Shown here piece by piece: positions 1 through 9,236 of a stretch of 64,000 nucleotides of DNA (position 1 is the stretch's first letter; every line of letters begins with the position of its first letter). The stretch is taken from contig CAWFJZ010000039.1 in NCBI GenBank assembly GCA_963816315.1, positions 124,001-188,000 of the forward strand, in the 5' to 3' direction. The translations under genes and the position numbers were made by a program. The notes under the pieces are model-generated. The model was not told the DNA's origin, did no database searches, and saw only the letters and a program-made list of their open reading frames with translations. Origin of the DNA: CADEEN01 sp963816315 (lineage in GTDB: Bacteria; Pseudomonadota; Gammaproteobacteria; Burkholderiales; Burkholderiaceae_C).

Positions 1-3000
1 GCCGCGGCATGGTTGACGGGGTTCAGCGCTGCGCAGATGCCGTCGAGTTCCTTGATGTAGTCCTCGATCATCTGGCGCTCGTGGCGGCGCTCCTCGGTCT
101 TGCCGAAGAAGTCGAGACCGCCGCCGCGCAGGCCCTTGAACTTCTTCATCCAGCCGAAGGCACTGCGCATCCAGGGACCGAACTGCTGCTTGATCAAGTG
201 GCCGGTGACCGGGTCGCGCTTGGAGATGGTCGGCGGCGCGAGGTTGTACTTGACTGTGTAGCCATGCTTGAACATCGCGTCGAGCTGGGCCGTGAAAGCG
301 GGGTCGGTGTGCAGCCGCGCGACCTCGTACTCGTCCTTGTAGGCCATCAGCTTGTAGAGGTAGCGCGCCGCGGCCTCCGCCAGTCCTGTCTTGCCGGGAA
401 CGGCTCGCGCCTCGGTGGCGACGACGCGCTTGATCACGTCGGCGTAGCGCTTGGCATAGCCCTCGTCCTGGTAGTCGATCAGGTCGGGCACGCGCACTTC
501 GAGCAAGCGCTTCGTTTCGCCTTGCGCGCCGACCGCATCGACGATCGCGCGCGCAGCGGCCGACAGTGTTGGCTTCTCGACCTTCGGCGTGTACTTCGCG
601 ATCTCGGCTTCGACGAAAGCACGATCGACCACGGTCATGCGACCCCAGCGGAACGCGGCCACGCTCTGCTCGACACCGACGCCCGAGTTCTTGATCGCGG
701 TCTCGATCGACTCGGCCTTCAAGGGAATGGTGCCGGCCTGGAAGGCCACGCCGACCATGAAGTTGTTGGTCGCCATCGCGTCGCCGAACAGGCCCTCGGC
801 CATCGCCTGCCCATCGACGAAGACGTTGTGCTCCTTGCGCGTGACGCGGTCGATGCCGTCGGTGAGCGAGCTCACGATCGGGAAGAAGTTCTTCCGGTTG
901 GAGACCATCTGCCCGGTCGGCGTCTGCGTGGTGTTGACCACGGCGATCGTGCGTTCGGGCAGGCACTTGTCCAGGTTCTTCGGATCCGTCGCGTTGAGGA
1001 TGTCGAAGCCCAGGTACAGGTCGGTGCGGCCGTCGGAGATCTTGTTCGAGCCGCTGAACGGTTCGTTCGTGATCTTGATGTCGGAGATGACCGCGCCGCC
1101 CTTTTGCGCCAGACCCGTCTGGTCGAGCCCGATGACGTGCTTGCCTTCGAGCCGAGCCGCGTTGGCGATGGTGGCGACAACCGTCACCGAGCCGGTGCCG
1201 CCGATGCCCATGACGTGGATGCCGAAGCCGAAACTCGAATCGACCTTCGACACCGGGATGGGCAGTTCGCGCTCGAGCGCCGGAATGCGGCCCTTCTTCT
1301 TTTTCTTCTTGCCATCGTCGCCGGCTGCCGGCTCCGGGTTCGGCGTGATCGTCAGGAACGAGGGGCAGAAGCCCTTGACGCAGGAGAAGTCCTTGTTGCA
1401 CGAAGACTGGTGGATGCGCGTCTTGCGGCCGAACTCGGTGGCCACCGGCTCGACGCTCATGCAGTTGCTCTTGACGCCGCAGTCGCCGCAGCCTTCGCAG
1501 ACACGTTCGTTGATGACGGTGACTTCGACCGGCTCCTCGGCCTTGCCGCGGCTGCGCGCGCGGCGCAGTTCGGCGGCGCATTCCTGGTCGTGCACCAGCA
1601 CCGTGGTGCCGGGGATCTCGGCCAGCACGCGCTGGGCCTCGTCGAGCCGGTCGCGGTGCCAGACCTCGGTGGCGCCGGGCAGGCCGCTGATGGTCTCGGG
1701 GCGGTCGCTGGTGACGATGACCTTCTTCACGCCGTTGGCCAGCAGGTCCGACACCAGGTTCGCGAGCGGCTCTTCGCCCATGATCTGCTGGCCGCCGGTC
1801 ATCGAGGTGTGCGCGTTGCGCAGCACCTTGAAGGTGATGTTGGCGTTGTTGGCGGCGCAGTAGCGGATCGCCAGGCTGCCGGAGTGCGCGTAGGTGCCAT
1901 CGCCCATGTTCTGGAAGATGTGCTTGGTGTCGGTGAACGGCGCCATGCCGATCCACTGCGCGCCCTCGGCGCCCATGTGCGTGCCCATCACGACGTTGCG
2001 GCCCATCCACATCGCCATCGTGTGGCAGCCGATGCCGGCCGAGACGATCGAACCATCGGGCGCTGTGGTCGAGCTGTTGTGCGGGCAGCCCGAGCAGTAC
2101 CACGCGGTGCGCGTCGCCGTCGGCAGCTTGGTGCGGACGTGGATCTCGTCGAGCCGCGCCAGCCAGGCCTCGGCCGACTCGATGCGCGCCTTCTGCGACA
2201 GGCGCTTGGTCAGCGCACGGCCGATCACGTCGGACTCGAACTCGCCGTAGTGCGGCAGCAGCTCCTTCTCTTGCTCATCGAACTTGCCGACGATGCGCGG
2301 CGCGTTGGCCATGCCGTAGAGCACGTTCTTGGCGAACATCTCGAGGAAGGGGCGCTTCTCCTCGATGACGAAGATCTCTTCCAGCCCGCGCGCGAAGTCG
2401 CGCACGATCTGCGGCTCCATCGGGAACAGCATGCCCATCTTCAGGATGCGGATGCCGTAGCGGCGCAGCGCCGCATCGTCGAGGCCGAGCTCGAGGAAAC
2501 ACTGGCGCAGGTCGTTGTAGGTCTTGCCGGCGGTGATGATGCCCAGCCACGCGTCGGGGTTCTCGAAGACGACGTTGTTGAGCTTGTTGGCCGCGGCGTA
2601 GCGCTTGGCCACCTCGAGCCGGCGCGTGTAGAGCGACTGCTCCATCTCGAGCGCCTCGGCGCGCACGTTCATGCCGAGGTTCATGCGTCGGCGCGAAGGC
2701 CTTGCCGTCGAACATCAGGTCGGGCGTGACGAAGTTCAGCCGCTTCGGATCGACGTTGGCCGTGCCGCTGCCGTCGGCCACGTTGGTGACGATCTTCAGG
2801 CCGACCCACAGCCCCGACAGGCGCGACATCATGTAGCCGTGCAGGCCGAGGTCGAGGATCTCCTGCACGTTGCCCGGGTACAGCGACGGGATGCCGACGT
2901 GCATCAGCATCGGCTCGGACTGGCTGCACAGCGACGAGCTCTTGCAGCTCGGGTCATCGCCGGCCACCGCGAGCACGCCGCCGTTCTTGCCGATGCCGGT

Positions 3001-3402
3001 GTAGTTGGCGTGCTTCAACGCATCGCCGCTGCGGTCCACACCCGGCGCCTTGCCGTACCACAGGCCGGTGACGCCGTCGAACTTCTGCTTGCCGACCGTG
3101 TGCAGCATCTGCGTGCCCCACACCGCGGTGGCCGCAAGGTCCTCGTTGAGGCCATCGACGAAGTGGATGTTCCTCGACAGCAGCGTCTTCGCGTTCTTGA
3201 GGAACGCCGCATCGAGCATGCCCACCGGTGAGCCGCGGTAGCCCGAGATGAACATGCCGGTCTTCAGGCCGCGGCGTTCGTCGGCACGGGACTGGTCGAG
3301 CACCAGTCGAACCAGCGCGTCGATGCCGCCGATGTTGATCGTGCCTTCTTCCTGGTTGAAGGCGTTGGGGGCGTCTTGCTTGTCGTGTACTTTGGCTGTC
3401 AT
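1..3402 (-). CDS. Fused indolepyruvate ferredoxin oxidoreductase (3' end outside window, one frameshift)
   Basis: Oxidatively decarboxylates aryl-pyruvates to aryl-acetyl-CoA with TPP and iron-sulphur clusters. Domain order, N to C: an alpha/TPP-type domain with GYRGSPVGM near residue 54; a TPP-binding stretch (CSGCPHNSST, then GIGCH); an eight-Cys ferredoxin-like stretch (CEGCGDCG, then CNKDFSCVKGFC); and a POR-gamma domain (VMGIGGTGSVTV). About 1134 residues are present against the usual ~1150-1200, so only the extreme C-terminus is missing. The reading frame changes near 2685: the frame ending FAPT resumes as MNLGMNVRAEAL after skipping one base. It lies 22 bp after the tautomerase gene, as the last visible gene of the aromatic operon. 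This enzyme is not part of the classical dmp pathway. Family assignment is firm; its physiological substrate here is unknown. Confidence 0.9.
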
Positions 3403-3424
3403 GAGCGATTCCTTCGTGGGCCGG

Positions 3425-3616
3425 CTAGCGGCCGAGCGACTTCGCTGAGACTCCCGCGATGCCCCAGTTTTCTTTCGGCACGTCGTGAATCCAGACGCGC
3501 ACGTTTTCCTTCGGCGCGCCGACCGCCTCGACCAGCGCCTGCGTCACCTTCTCGATGACGGCGCGCTTTTGCTCCTCGGTGCGGCCTTCGAGGATGTAGA
3601 TCTGTGCAAATGGCAT
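3425..3616 (-). CDS. dmpI: 4-oxalocrotonate tautomerase
   Basis: A 63-residue tautomerase that converts 2-hydroxymuconate (4-oxalocrotonate) to its 2-oxo-3-hexenedioate tautomer, the step before DmpH. After Met removal the protein starts with the catalytic Pro1 (MPFAQIYILEG). Arg11 (EGRTEEQ) and Arg39 (ENVRVWIHDVP) of the family are in place. Length matches XylH/DmpI (62-63 residues). It lies 11 bp after the MetA-type gene and 22 bp before the indolepyruvate oxidoreductase. Longer in-frame starts upstream would put the catalytic Pro internally, so the ATG at 3616 was chosen. Confidence 0.93.
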   Translation of the reverse strand: MPFAQIYILEGRTEEQKRAVIEKVTQALVEAVGAPKENVRVWIHDVPKENWGIAGVSAKSLGR

Positions 3617-3627
3617 GGCGTACCTCT

Positions 3628-4527
3628 CTAGAGTTTCCAGACGGCCTTGAGCCAGAACGAGCTGCCCTCGGGACGGAACTCGGCCTGGGTTTCCTTCAAC
3701 CACCGCGCCTCGATCGAGACGGCGCTTCCTTGATAGCGCAGCGCAGGCCCGACCGCGAAGACTCGACCCTTGAATCCGTCGGGTCCGACCTGGTTGCCGT
3801 TCTGCTTGTCGGCCGTGAACTGGTGCAGCAAGAAGCCTTGCAGGCCGAGCTGCCACTGCGGGTTCAGGTTCCAGCCGACGTTGTAGTCGGCATGCAGGTA
3901 TTGACCGGACTTGTAGTCGGTGTCGCGGTTCTTCGAGTTGATGCTGTAGGTGATCTTCGATGAGACGTTGATGCCGGATTCGCCCAGGTACGAGAACGCG
4001 AAGATCGGGCGCAGGGTGTAGTAGTTGTTGCCGACGTTGGCGAGGCGGTCGGCGTCGTAGGCGCCCGTCGGGAAGGCGACGGCGATCGCGGCGACGGTGT
4101 GCCATCGCGGCCCGTGCCAAGCCACCATCGGCGCGAGTTCCAGGTCGCCGATGCCGCTGCGGCTGTCACTCGTTCCGGCGGCATCGACCTTCAGGTCAAC
4201 CAAGGGCAGGATGCCGTAGAAACCGAGTTGCCCGCCCAGCAGGCTCTGTGCGGTCATGTGAACGATGCGCGGTGCCAGCGCCGTGGCGCGCACCTTGAAG
4301 CCCGGCACCAGTTCGTTGCCGTTGCCATCGTTGAAGCGGTTGGCGCGGTAGTGGTTCAGGTAAGCGACCGCGTAGGTGCCCGGCGGCGGCAACGCGCCCG
4401 CAAGAAAGCCTTCGGCGCCCAGCCCCGGGCTGGCGCCGCCGTTCTCGGTCGCGAAAGCGGGCGCCCCGGCGGCGCCGGCAATGACGAGGGCTGCTGCCAG
4501 TCTGGCCGATGATCTGATTCGGTTCAT
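3628..4527 (-). CDS. MetA-pathway phenol degradation outer-membrane protein
   Basis: A 299-residue member of the Phenol_MetA_deg family, predicted outer-membrane beta-barrels found in aromatic meta-pathway operons and thought to help substrate entry. A signal peptide covers about residues 1-26 (hydrophobic AALVIAGAAGAPAFA, cleavage before TEN). The rest shows alternating aromatic/hydrophobic strand patterns (YAVAYLNHYRANRF, GQLGFYGILPLVDL, FAFSYLGESG) and ends in the aromatic-rich FWLKAVWKL, a typical barrel C-terminus. It overlaps the preceding small ORF by 4 bp (ATGA). The transport role is inferred from family and context. Confidence 0.85.
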   Translation of the reverse strand: MNRIRSSARLAAALVIAGAAGAPAFATENGGASPGLGAEGFLAGALPPPGTYAVAYLNHYRANRFNDGNGNELVPGFKVRATALAPRIVHMTAQSLLGGQLGFYGILPLVDLKVDAAGTSDSRSGIGDLELAPMVAWHGPRWHTVAAIAVAFPTGAYDADRLANVGNNYYTLRPIFAFSYLGESGINVSSKITYSINSKNRDTDYKSGQYLHADYNVGWNLNPQWQLGLQGFLLHQFTADKQNGNQVGPDGFKGRVFAVGPALRYQGSAVSIEARWLKETQAEFRPEGSSFWLKAVWKL

Positions 4528-4760
4528 GTTGTTCTCTCTGATGTGTTCTGCGTGAGACTCAGTCGCTGGAGCGGCACGACGCGCGCGGCGAATCGCCCGT
4601 GGCGCACGACGCGGGCATAGAAGTAGGCGTTGCGGTCGGCTTCGGCCAGTGCATCGAGATTCACTTGCCCGGATGCGTCGCACGGGATGTCGATCACGCG
4701 CTCGTCCTCGACCAGCGGCTCGAAGCGCAGCAAGAAACCCGGGGAGTCGCAGCACTGCAC
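4524..4760 (-). CDS. Small conserved-looking hypothetical protein between dmpH and the MetA-type gene
   Basis: A 78-residue ORF with a GTG start at 4760. It begins 21 bp after the dmpH stop and overlaps the following start by 4 bp, so it is very probably translated as part of the operon. The N-terminus holds a Cys-Cys pair (QCCDSPGFLLRFEPLV), followed by a charged region with IPCDASGQVNLDALAEADRNAYFYARVVR. There is no signal peptide or membrane segment. The acidic/aromatic composition is unlike an out-of-frame shadow. No function is recognised; a partner or chaperone role in the meta pathway would be a guess. Confidence 0.7.
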   Translation of the reverse strand: MQCCDSPGFLLRFEPLVEDERVIDIPCDASGQVNLDALAEADRNAYFYARVVRHGRFAARVVPLQRLSLTQNTSERTT

Positions 4761-4781
4761 GGCATCAACCTCGCGTCTCGC

Positions 4782-5570
4782 TCAGACGAAACGCATCGAC
4801 ACCGAGCCGAGATCCTGGAATCGCACCAGCACGTTGTCGCCCGGATTGACCAGCAGGGCCTCGGTCACGCCGCCGGTCATGATGAAAGTGCCGGCCGGGA
4901 TGTGCTGATCGCGCTCGCCCAGGTGATTGGCCATCATCGCCACGGCGGCCAGCGGGTTGCCGAGCACGGCCGCACCCGCGGCCATCGACTTGATCTCGCC
5001 GTTGATCTCGAGCACGACGCCGAGCGTGCGCAGGTCGAGATCGGTCAGGTCGCGCGGCCGACCGCCGATGACGAAGCGCGACGACGAGGTGTTGTCGGCG
5101 ATCACGCTCTTCAGGTCGAACTTGAAGTCGCGGTAGCGGCTGTCGATGACCTCTACCGCCGGGATCACGAAATCGGTGGCTGCCATCACGGCGGCGACGT
5201 TGCAGCCGGGGCCCTTCAGCGGCGCCTTGGTGACGATGCAGATCTCCGCCTCCACCTTCGGGTGGATCAGCTCGCTGTGCTTGATCTCGCCGCCGTCGGG
5301 CCGCGCCATGTAGTCGCTGACGAAGCCGAACACCGGCGTTTCGACGCCCATCTGCTTCATCTTCGCGAACGAGGTGAGACCTGCCTTCAGGCCGACGGTC
5401 TTGTTGCCGCGCGCTTCCTTGCGGCGCTTGATCTCGTCCTGGATCGCATAGGCGTCGTCCCAATCCATCTTCGGGTAGTCGCCGGTGATCATGGTCACGT
5501 CGCGCACCTGCAGCTCGGCGTTCTCGAGATGCTCGGCAAGGGCAAGAATGGTTTTTTGATCGAGGTTCAT
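4782..5570 (-). CDS. dmpH: 4-oxalocrotonate decarboxylase (2-oxo-3-hexenedioate decarboxylase)
   Basis: A 262-residue enzyme of the fumarylacetoacetate hydrolase/hydratase-decarboxylase superfamily. It removes CO2 from 2-oxo-3-hexenedioate to give 2-hydroxypenta-2,4-dienoate and normally forms a complex with DmpE. Family motifs are present: VGLKAGLTS, HPKVEAEICIV (metal-binding Glu residues), EVIDSRYRDFKF and GNPLAAVAMMANHLGE. It is a clear paralogue of the next upstream gene, dmpE, 20 bp away. dmpF and dmpG, which in the Pseudomonas dmp operon sit between E and H, are absent here. Confidence 0.93.
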   Translation of the reverse strand: MNLDQKTILALAEHLENAELQVRDVTMITGDYPKMDWDDAYAIQDEIKRRKEARGNKTVGLKAGLTSFAKMKQMGVETPVFGFVSDYMARPDGGEIKHSELIHPKVEAEICIVTKAPLKGPGCNVAAVMAATDFVIPAVEVIDSRYRDFKFDLKSVIADNTSSSRFVIGGRPRDLTDLDLRTLGVVLEINGEIKSMAAGAAVLGNPLAAVAMMANHLGERDQHIPAGTFIMTGGVTEALLVNPGDNVLVRFQDLGSVSMRFV

Positions 5571-5590
5571 GAGGGTCTCTCTTGTCGATT

Positions 5591-6373
5591 TCAGATGAAG
5601 CGCACTGAGGTGCCACCGAGGCCACCGACATCGCAGCGCAGGCTGTCGCCGGCCTTGACCGGCACGAGCGGCGACTGCGATCCGGACAGGATCACTTCGC
5701 CGGCCTTCAGGCCGATGCCCAGACGACCGAGCGTGTTGGCGAGCCAGGCCACCGCATTGGCCGGCGAGCCCTGCACGGCGGCGCCGGTCGAGGTGCTGAT
5801 GACCTCGCCGTTCTTCTCCAGCACCATGCCGGCCAGCGCCAGGTCGAGCTGGCGCGGGCTCTTGCGCACGCCGCCGAGCGTGAGCACGCCGCACGAGGCG
5901 TTGTCGGCGACGGTGTCCTGGATCTTGATCTTCCAGTCGCGGATGCGCGAATCGACGATCTCGAAGCACGGCACGACGAAGTCGGTGGCGCGCAGCACGT
6001 CGGCGGCGGTGACGCCGGGGCCCATCAGATCGCTCTTCAGCACGAAGGCGACCTCGGCCTCGGCCTTGGGCGCGATCATCGAATCGGCGCGGATCGCGTC
6101 GCCCTCGTTGAAGACCATGCCCGAGGTCATCTGGCCGAAGTCCGGCTGGTTGACCTTCAGCATGTCCATCACGACCTTGCTCGTGACGCCGATCTTCTTG
6201 CCGACGATCGTCTCGCCGGCATCGAGCCGGCGCTGGATCATGCGCAGCTGGATCTGGTAGGCGTCTTCGATCGTGATCGAAGGCTCGCGGTCGGTCAGCG
6301 GATCGACCGGCTTGCGCTCGAGCAGCGCGGTGTAGAGCTCGTCGCCGTAGTGTTGAATCTTGGCTTTGTCCAT
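5591..6373 (-). CDS. dmpE: 2-oxopent-4-enoate hydratase (2-hydroxypenta-2,4-dienoate hydratase)
   Basis: A 260-residue hydratase that adds water to 2-hydroxypenta-2,4-dienoate to give 4-hydroxy-2-oxovalerate. It shows VGKKIGVTSK, APKAEAEVAFVLKSDL (divalent-metal Glu pair), EIVDSRIRDWKIKIQDTVADN and GSPANAVAWLANTLG, the usual landmarks of DmpE/MhpD. The ATG at 6373 gives the normal N-terminus (MDKAKIQHYGDELYTAL). It lies 19 bp after dmpD. Its product would need an aldolase (DmpG) and acetaldehyde dehydrogenase (DmpF), neither of which is seen in this window. Confidence 0.93.
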   Translation of the reverse strand: MDKAKIQHYGDELYTALLERKPVDPLTDREPSITIEDAYQIQLRMIQRRLDAGETIVGKKIGVTSKVVMDMLKVNQPDFGQMTSGMVFNEGDAIRADSMIAPKAEAEVAFVLKSDLMGPGVTAADVLRATDFVVPCFEIVDSRIRDWKIKIQDTVADNASCGVLTLGGVRKSPRQLDLALAGMVLEKNGEVISTSTGAAVQGSPANAVAWLANTLGRLGIGLKAGEVILSGSQSPLVPVKAGDSLRCDVGGLGGTSVRFI

Positions 6374-6392
6374 GGTGTCGGGCCTGGTGGGT

Positions 6393-7226
6393 TTAAGAAG
6401 CGTCGGCCTCGGCGAGAAAGTCGCCGACCAGCCGGTTGAAACGGGCGTTGTGTTCGATCTGGGTCCAATGGCCGCAATGGCCGAAGACGTGCAGTTGCGC
6501 ATTCGGAATCCACTGCGCCAGCGTCAGCGAGTTCGACAGCGGAATCACCCGGTCTTCGCGGCCGTGGATGACCAGCGTCTCGTGCGGCAGCGCGCGAATG
6601 TCGGCCTCGGCGCTGGCCATGGCGTCCACCCAGCGTTGGCGCGGCGCCGGGAACATCTCGGCATACGACTCGTGAAAGCCGGGCCGCACGCTGGCCTCGT
6701 AGCGCATGCGGGCCAGTTCGTCGTTCACCAGCGATCGGTCGTGCGCGAAGATGTCGAGAAGAGTGCGCATGGTCTCGAGCGACGGCTGGTAGCCCCACAC
6801 GGCGTCGAGCCCCGGCGTGATCGCAAACGGCACGCCGACCGAACCCATCAGCACCAGCCGCCGCACGCGCTGCGGGGAATGGATCGCCAAGGCCAGCGCC
6901 AGCGCGCCGCCGAACGAATTGCCGACGACGTCGGCCTGGTCGAACCCGTAGGCGTCGATCACGTACAGCGCCTGCCGCACCCAGGCGTCCATGCCGTAGC
7001 GCATGCCGGCGGGCCGGTCGGTGTAGCCGAAGCCCACCATGTCGGGCGCGATGACACGCCGCCGCTCGGCCAGCACGGGCAGCACCAGGCGCCAGTTGGC
7101 CCAGGCGCTGACACCAGGGCCGGAGCCGTGGATCAGCAGCACCGGCGCGCCGCGGCCCGCATCGTGCACGTTCGTCTCGAACGTGCCGGTGCGGATGCGT
7201 TCGCCGATCTCTGGGTTGGAAGTCAT
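6393..7226 (-). CDS. dmpD: 2-hydroxymuconic semialdehyde hydrolase
   Basis: A 277-residue alpha/beta-hydrolase that cleaves 2-hydroxymuconic semialdehyde (or its methyl homologues) to formate (or acetate) and 2-hydroxypentadienoate. The oxyanion-hole motif is LLIHGSGPGVSAWANW, the nucleophile elbow is GNSFGGALA (Ser near residue 106), the acid lies in HGREDRVIP and the catalytic His in HCGHWTQIEHN. This is the hydrolytic branch of the meta pathway, parallel to the DmpC-DmpI-DmpH branch. It starts 22 bp after dmpC. Confidence 0.93.
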   Translation of the reverse strand: MTSNPEIGERIRTGTFETNVHDAGRGAPVLLIHGSGPGVSAWANWRLVLPVLAERRRVIAPDMVGFGYTDRPAGMRYGMDAWVRQALYVIDAYGFDQADVVGNSFGGALALALAIHSPQRVRRLVLMGSVGVPFAITPGLDAVWGYQPSLETMRTLLDIFAHDRSLVNDELARMRYEASVRPGFHESYAEMFPAPRQRWVDAMASAEADIRALPHETLVIHGREDRVIPLSNSLTLAQWIPNAQLHVFGHCGHWTQIEHNARFNRLVGDFLAEADAS

Positions 7227-7248
7227 GGTCCGCCTCCGGATGGGTGAG

Positions 7249-8714
7249 TCAGTACTTGACCATCACGTTGCGCAGTTCGGTGTAGAACTCCAGCGAGTGC
7301 AGGCCACCTTCACGGCCGATGCCCGACTGCTTGGAGCCGCCGAACGGCGTGCGCAGGTCGCGCAGGAACCAGCTGTTGACCCAGCACAGGCCGACCTCGA
7401 TGGCCGACGCCAAGCGCATCGCGCGGCCGATGTCTTGCGTGTGGATCGAGGTCGCCAAGCCGTAGCGGTTGGCGTTGACCTTGTCCAGCACTTCTTCTTC
7501 GGTGTCGAAGGGGCTGATGTGGCAGCAGGGGCCGAAGATTTCCTCGGTGACGACGGTCGCGGTCTCGGGCAGACCGGTCCAGATCGTCGGCTGTATCCAG
7601 CAGCCGTCTTTCAGCTCGGCCGGCATGTCGGGGATGCCGCCACCGGTGACGATGTTGGCGCCTTCGTCCTTGGCCTTCTGGTACATGCCCAGAACCTTCT
7701 TCTGGTGGATCTTGCTGACCAGCGGGCCGATCTTGGTGTCCTTGTCGAACGGGCGGCCGGGCTTCATCGTTTCGGCCTGCACCTTCAGCGCGGCGACGAA
7801 CTTGTCGAAGATCGGGCGCTGCACGTACACGCGCTCGGTGCCCAGGCAGACCTGGCCGGCGTTCTCGAAGCACGAGCGCGTCACGGTGGCGACGGCGTTG
7901 TCGAAATCGCAGTCGGCGAACACGACCGCGGCGTTCTTGCCGCCGAGTTCCAAAGACACCGGGCGGATGCCGTCGGCGCCGGCCTTCATGATCGCGGTGC
8001 CGGTCTTGGTCTCGCCGGTGAAGGTGATGCCGTTGACGTCCTTGTGCGAGGTCAGGAACGAGCCGGCGGAATCGACGCCGAAGCCGTTGACGACGTTGTA
8101 GACGCCCTTCGGGATGCCGACCTTGTTCATCACCTCGCCGAGCATCGTCGCCGTGCTCGGCGTGGCTTCGGAGGGCTTGACGACGACCGTGTTGCCGCAC
8201 GCCATCGCCGGCCCGCACTTCCACGTCATCAGCAGCAGCGGCAGGTTCCACGGGCAGATGATCGCGATCACGCCGCGCGGCACGCGCACGCCGTAGCTGC
8301 GCGCGGTCTTGCCGTCGGGCGTGCGCATCTCGAACGACTCGGTCGAGGCGTTCTTGATCGTGTCGGTGAAGATCTTGAAGTTGGCCGCGCCGCGCGGAAT
8401 GTCGACGTGCGAGGCCAGGTGCGCGGGCTTGCCGGTGTCGGCGATCTCGGCCTGCAGAAAGTCGTCGAAGCGGCGGTTGATCTCGTCGACCAGCGCGTCG
8501 AGCATGTTGCAGCGCTCGACCACCGACAGCTTGCCCCACGGGCCCGTGCAGCGCGGCCTTGCGCCGCCGCCACCGCGGCATCCACCTCGGGCTTGCCGGC
8601 CTCGTGCACCATGCCGATCAGCGAGTTGTCGACCGGGTTGCGCTTCTCGTAGGTCTTGCCGCTGACGTTCTTGACGTACTCGCCGTTGATGAAATTCAGA
8701 ATGTCTTTGCTCAT
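7249..8714 (-). CDS. dmpC: 2-hydroxymuconic semialdehyde dehydrogenase (two frameshifts)
   Basis: An NAD-dependent aldehyde dehydrogenase that oxidises 2-hydroxymuconic semialdehyde to 4-oxalocrotonate. The catalytic Glu is in SLELGGKNAAVVF and the catalytic Cys in ENAGQVCLGTERV; the N-terminus is MSKDILNFINGEYV. Two shifts about 25 bp apart (8525-8560) interrupt the frame: ...AAVAAA, then KAALHGP, then WGKLSVVERCNML. The span is a multiple of three plus two, so removing two inserted bases restores a 487-residue protein, the normal DmpC length. The downstream sequence is fully conserved, which argues for sequence errors, but a real double mutation cannot be excluded from one read-out. Confidence 0.9.
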
Positions 8715-8728
8715 GGCTTTAAGTCCTT

Positions 8729-9160
8729 TCAGATGTCCAGTCCGATTGCGCTCAGGCCCGCCCTGGCGCAGGTTTCGTCTTCAAGCTCGGAGCCGCCGGA
8801 GACGCCGATGCCGCCGATCAAGCGGCCCTCGTGGCGCATCGGCAAGCCGCCGCCGAAGCACACCATGCGCGGGCGCATCGGAATGCCTGATCGCACCGCC
8901 GGCGAATGCGTTGCCAGGGCCTCCGTCCAGGCTGACGTGGGCAGACCGAAGCCCGCCGCTGTGTAGGCCTTGTCGATCGCGATCTCGATCGAGTGCAGGA
9001 AAGCGCCGGGCATGCGCAGGAACGCCGCCAGGTTGCCGCCCGAATCGGCGACGGCGATGTTTATCTTGATGCCGGCCTCGTCGGCGCAGCGGGCCGCCGC
9101 CGCAACCGCTGCGGCGGCCGCTTCCCAATGCACCACGTCCTGTGCGACGGCGATCTTCAT
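8729..9160 (-). CDS. GlcG/HbpS (DUF336) family protein
   Basis: A 143-residue single-domain protein of the GlcG/HbpS/PduO-C family, found widely next to catabolic operons; some members bind haem. It shows KINIAVADSGGNLAAFLRMPGA, SIEIAIDKAYTAAGF and the Gly-rich GGGLPMRHEGRLIGGIGVSGG typical of the fold. No signal peptide is visible. It lies between dmpB (separated by a palindromic repeat) and dmpC (14 bp). Similar ORFs accompany meta-cleavage dioxygenases elsewhere; a role in maintaining the dioxygenase or in haem binding is speculative. Confidence 0.82.
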   Translation of the reverse strand: MKIAVAQDVVHWEAAAAAVAAAARCADEAGIKINIAVADSGGNLAAFLRMPGAFLHSIEIAIDKAYTAAGFGLPTSAWTEALATHSPAVRSGIPMRPRMVCFGGGLPMRHEGRLIGGIGVSGGSELEDETCARAGLSAIGLDI

Positions 9161-9236
9161 CTCGGTGCCCGCCCGGCCGCCCGAAGGGCACCGACGCCCC
9201 CTCGGGGGGCAGCGAACGAAGTGAGCGTGGGGGCCT
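9161..9236. repeat. Burkholderiales-type intergenic palindromic repeat inside the dmp operon
   Basis: The 76-bp gap between dmpB and the DUF336 gene is filled by a G/C-rich element: a GCCGCCCGAAGGGC segment, then CCCCCTCGGGGGG, then an AGCGAACGAAGTGAGCG segment and GTGGGGGC. Such REP/BIME-like elements are common between genes in Comamonadaceae and relatives (recalled, not searched). A related element lies at 18762-18833. It could fold in the operon mRNA and separate upstream from downstream expression. Confidence 0.6.

Noticed and set aside
9..2729. 906-residue plus-strand open frame
   Set aside because: It is antisense to the indolepyruvate oxidoreductase, whose conserved TPP, Cys-cluster and gamma-domain motifs read clearly on the minus strand. 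The plus-strand protein is Arg/His/Asp-rich shadow sequence.
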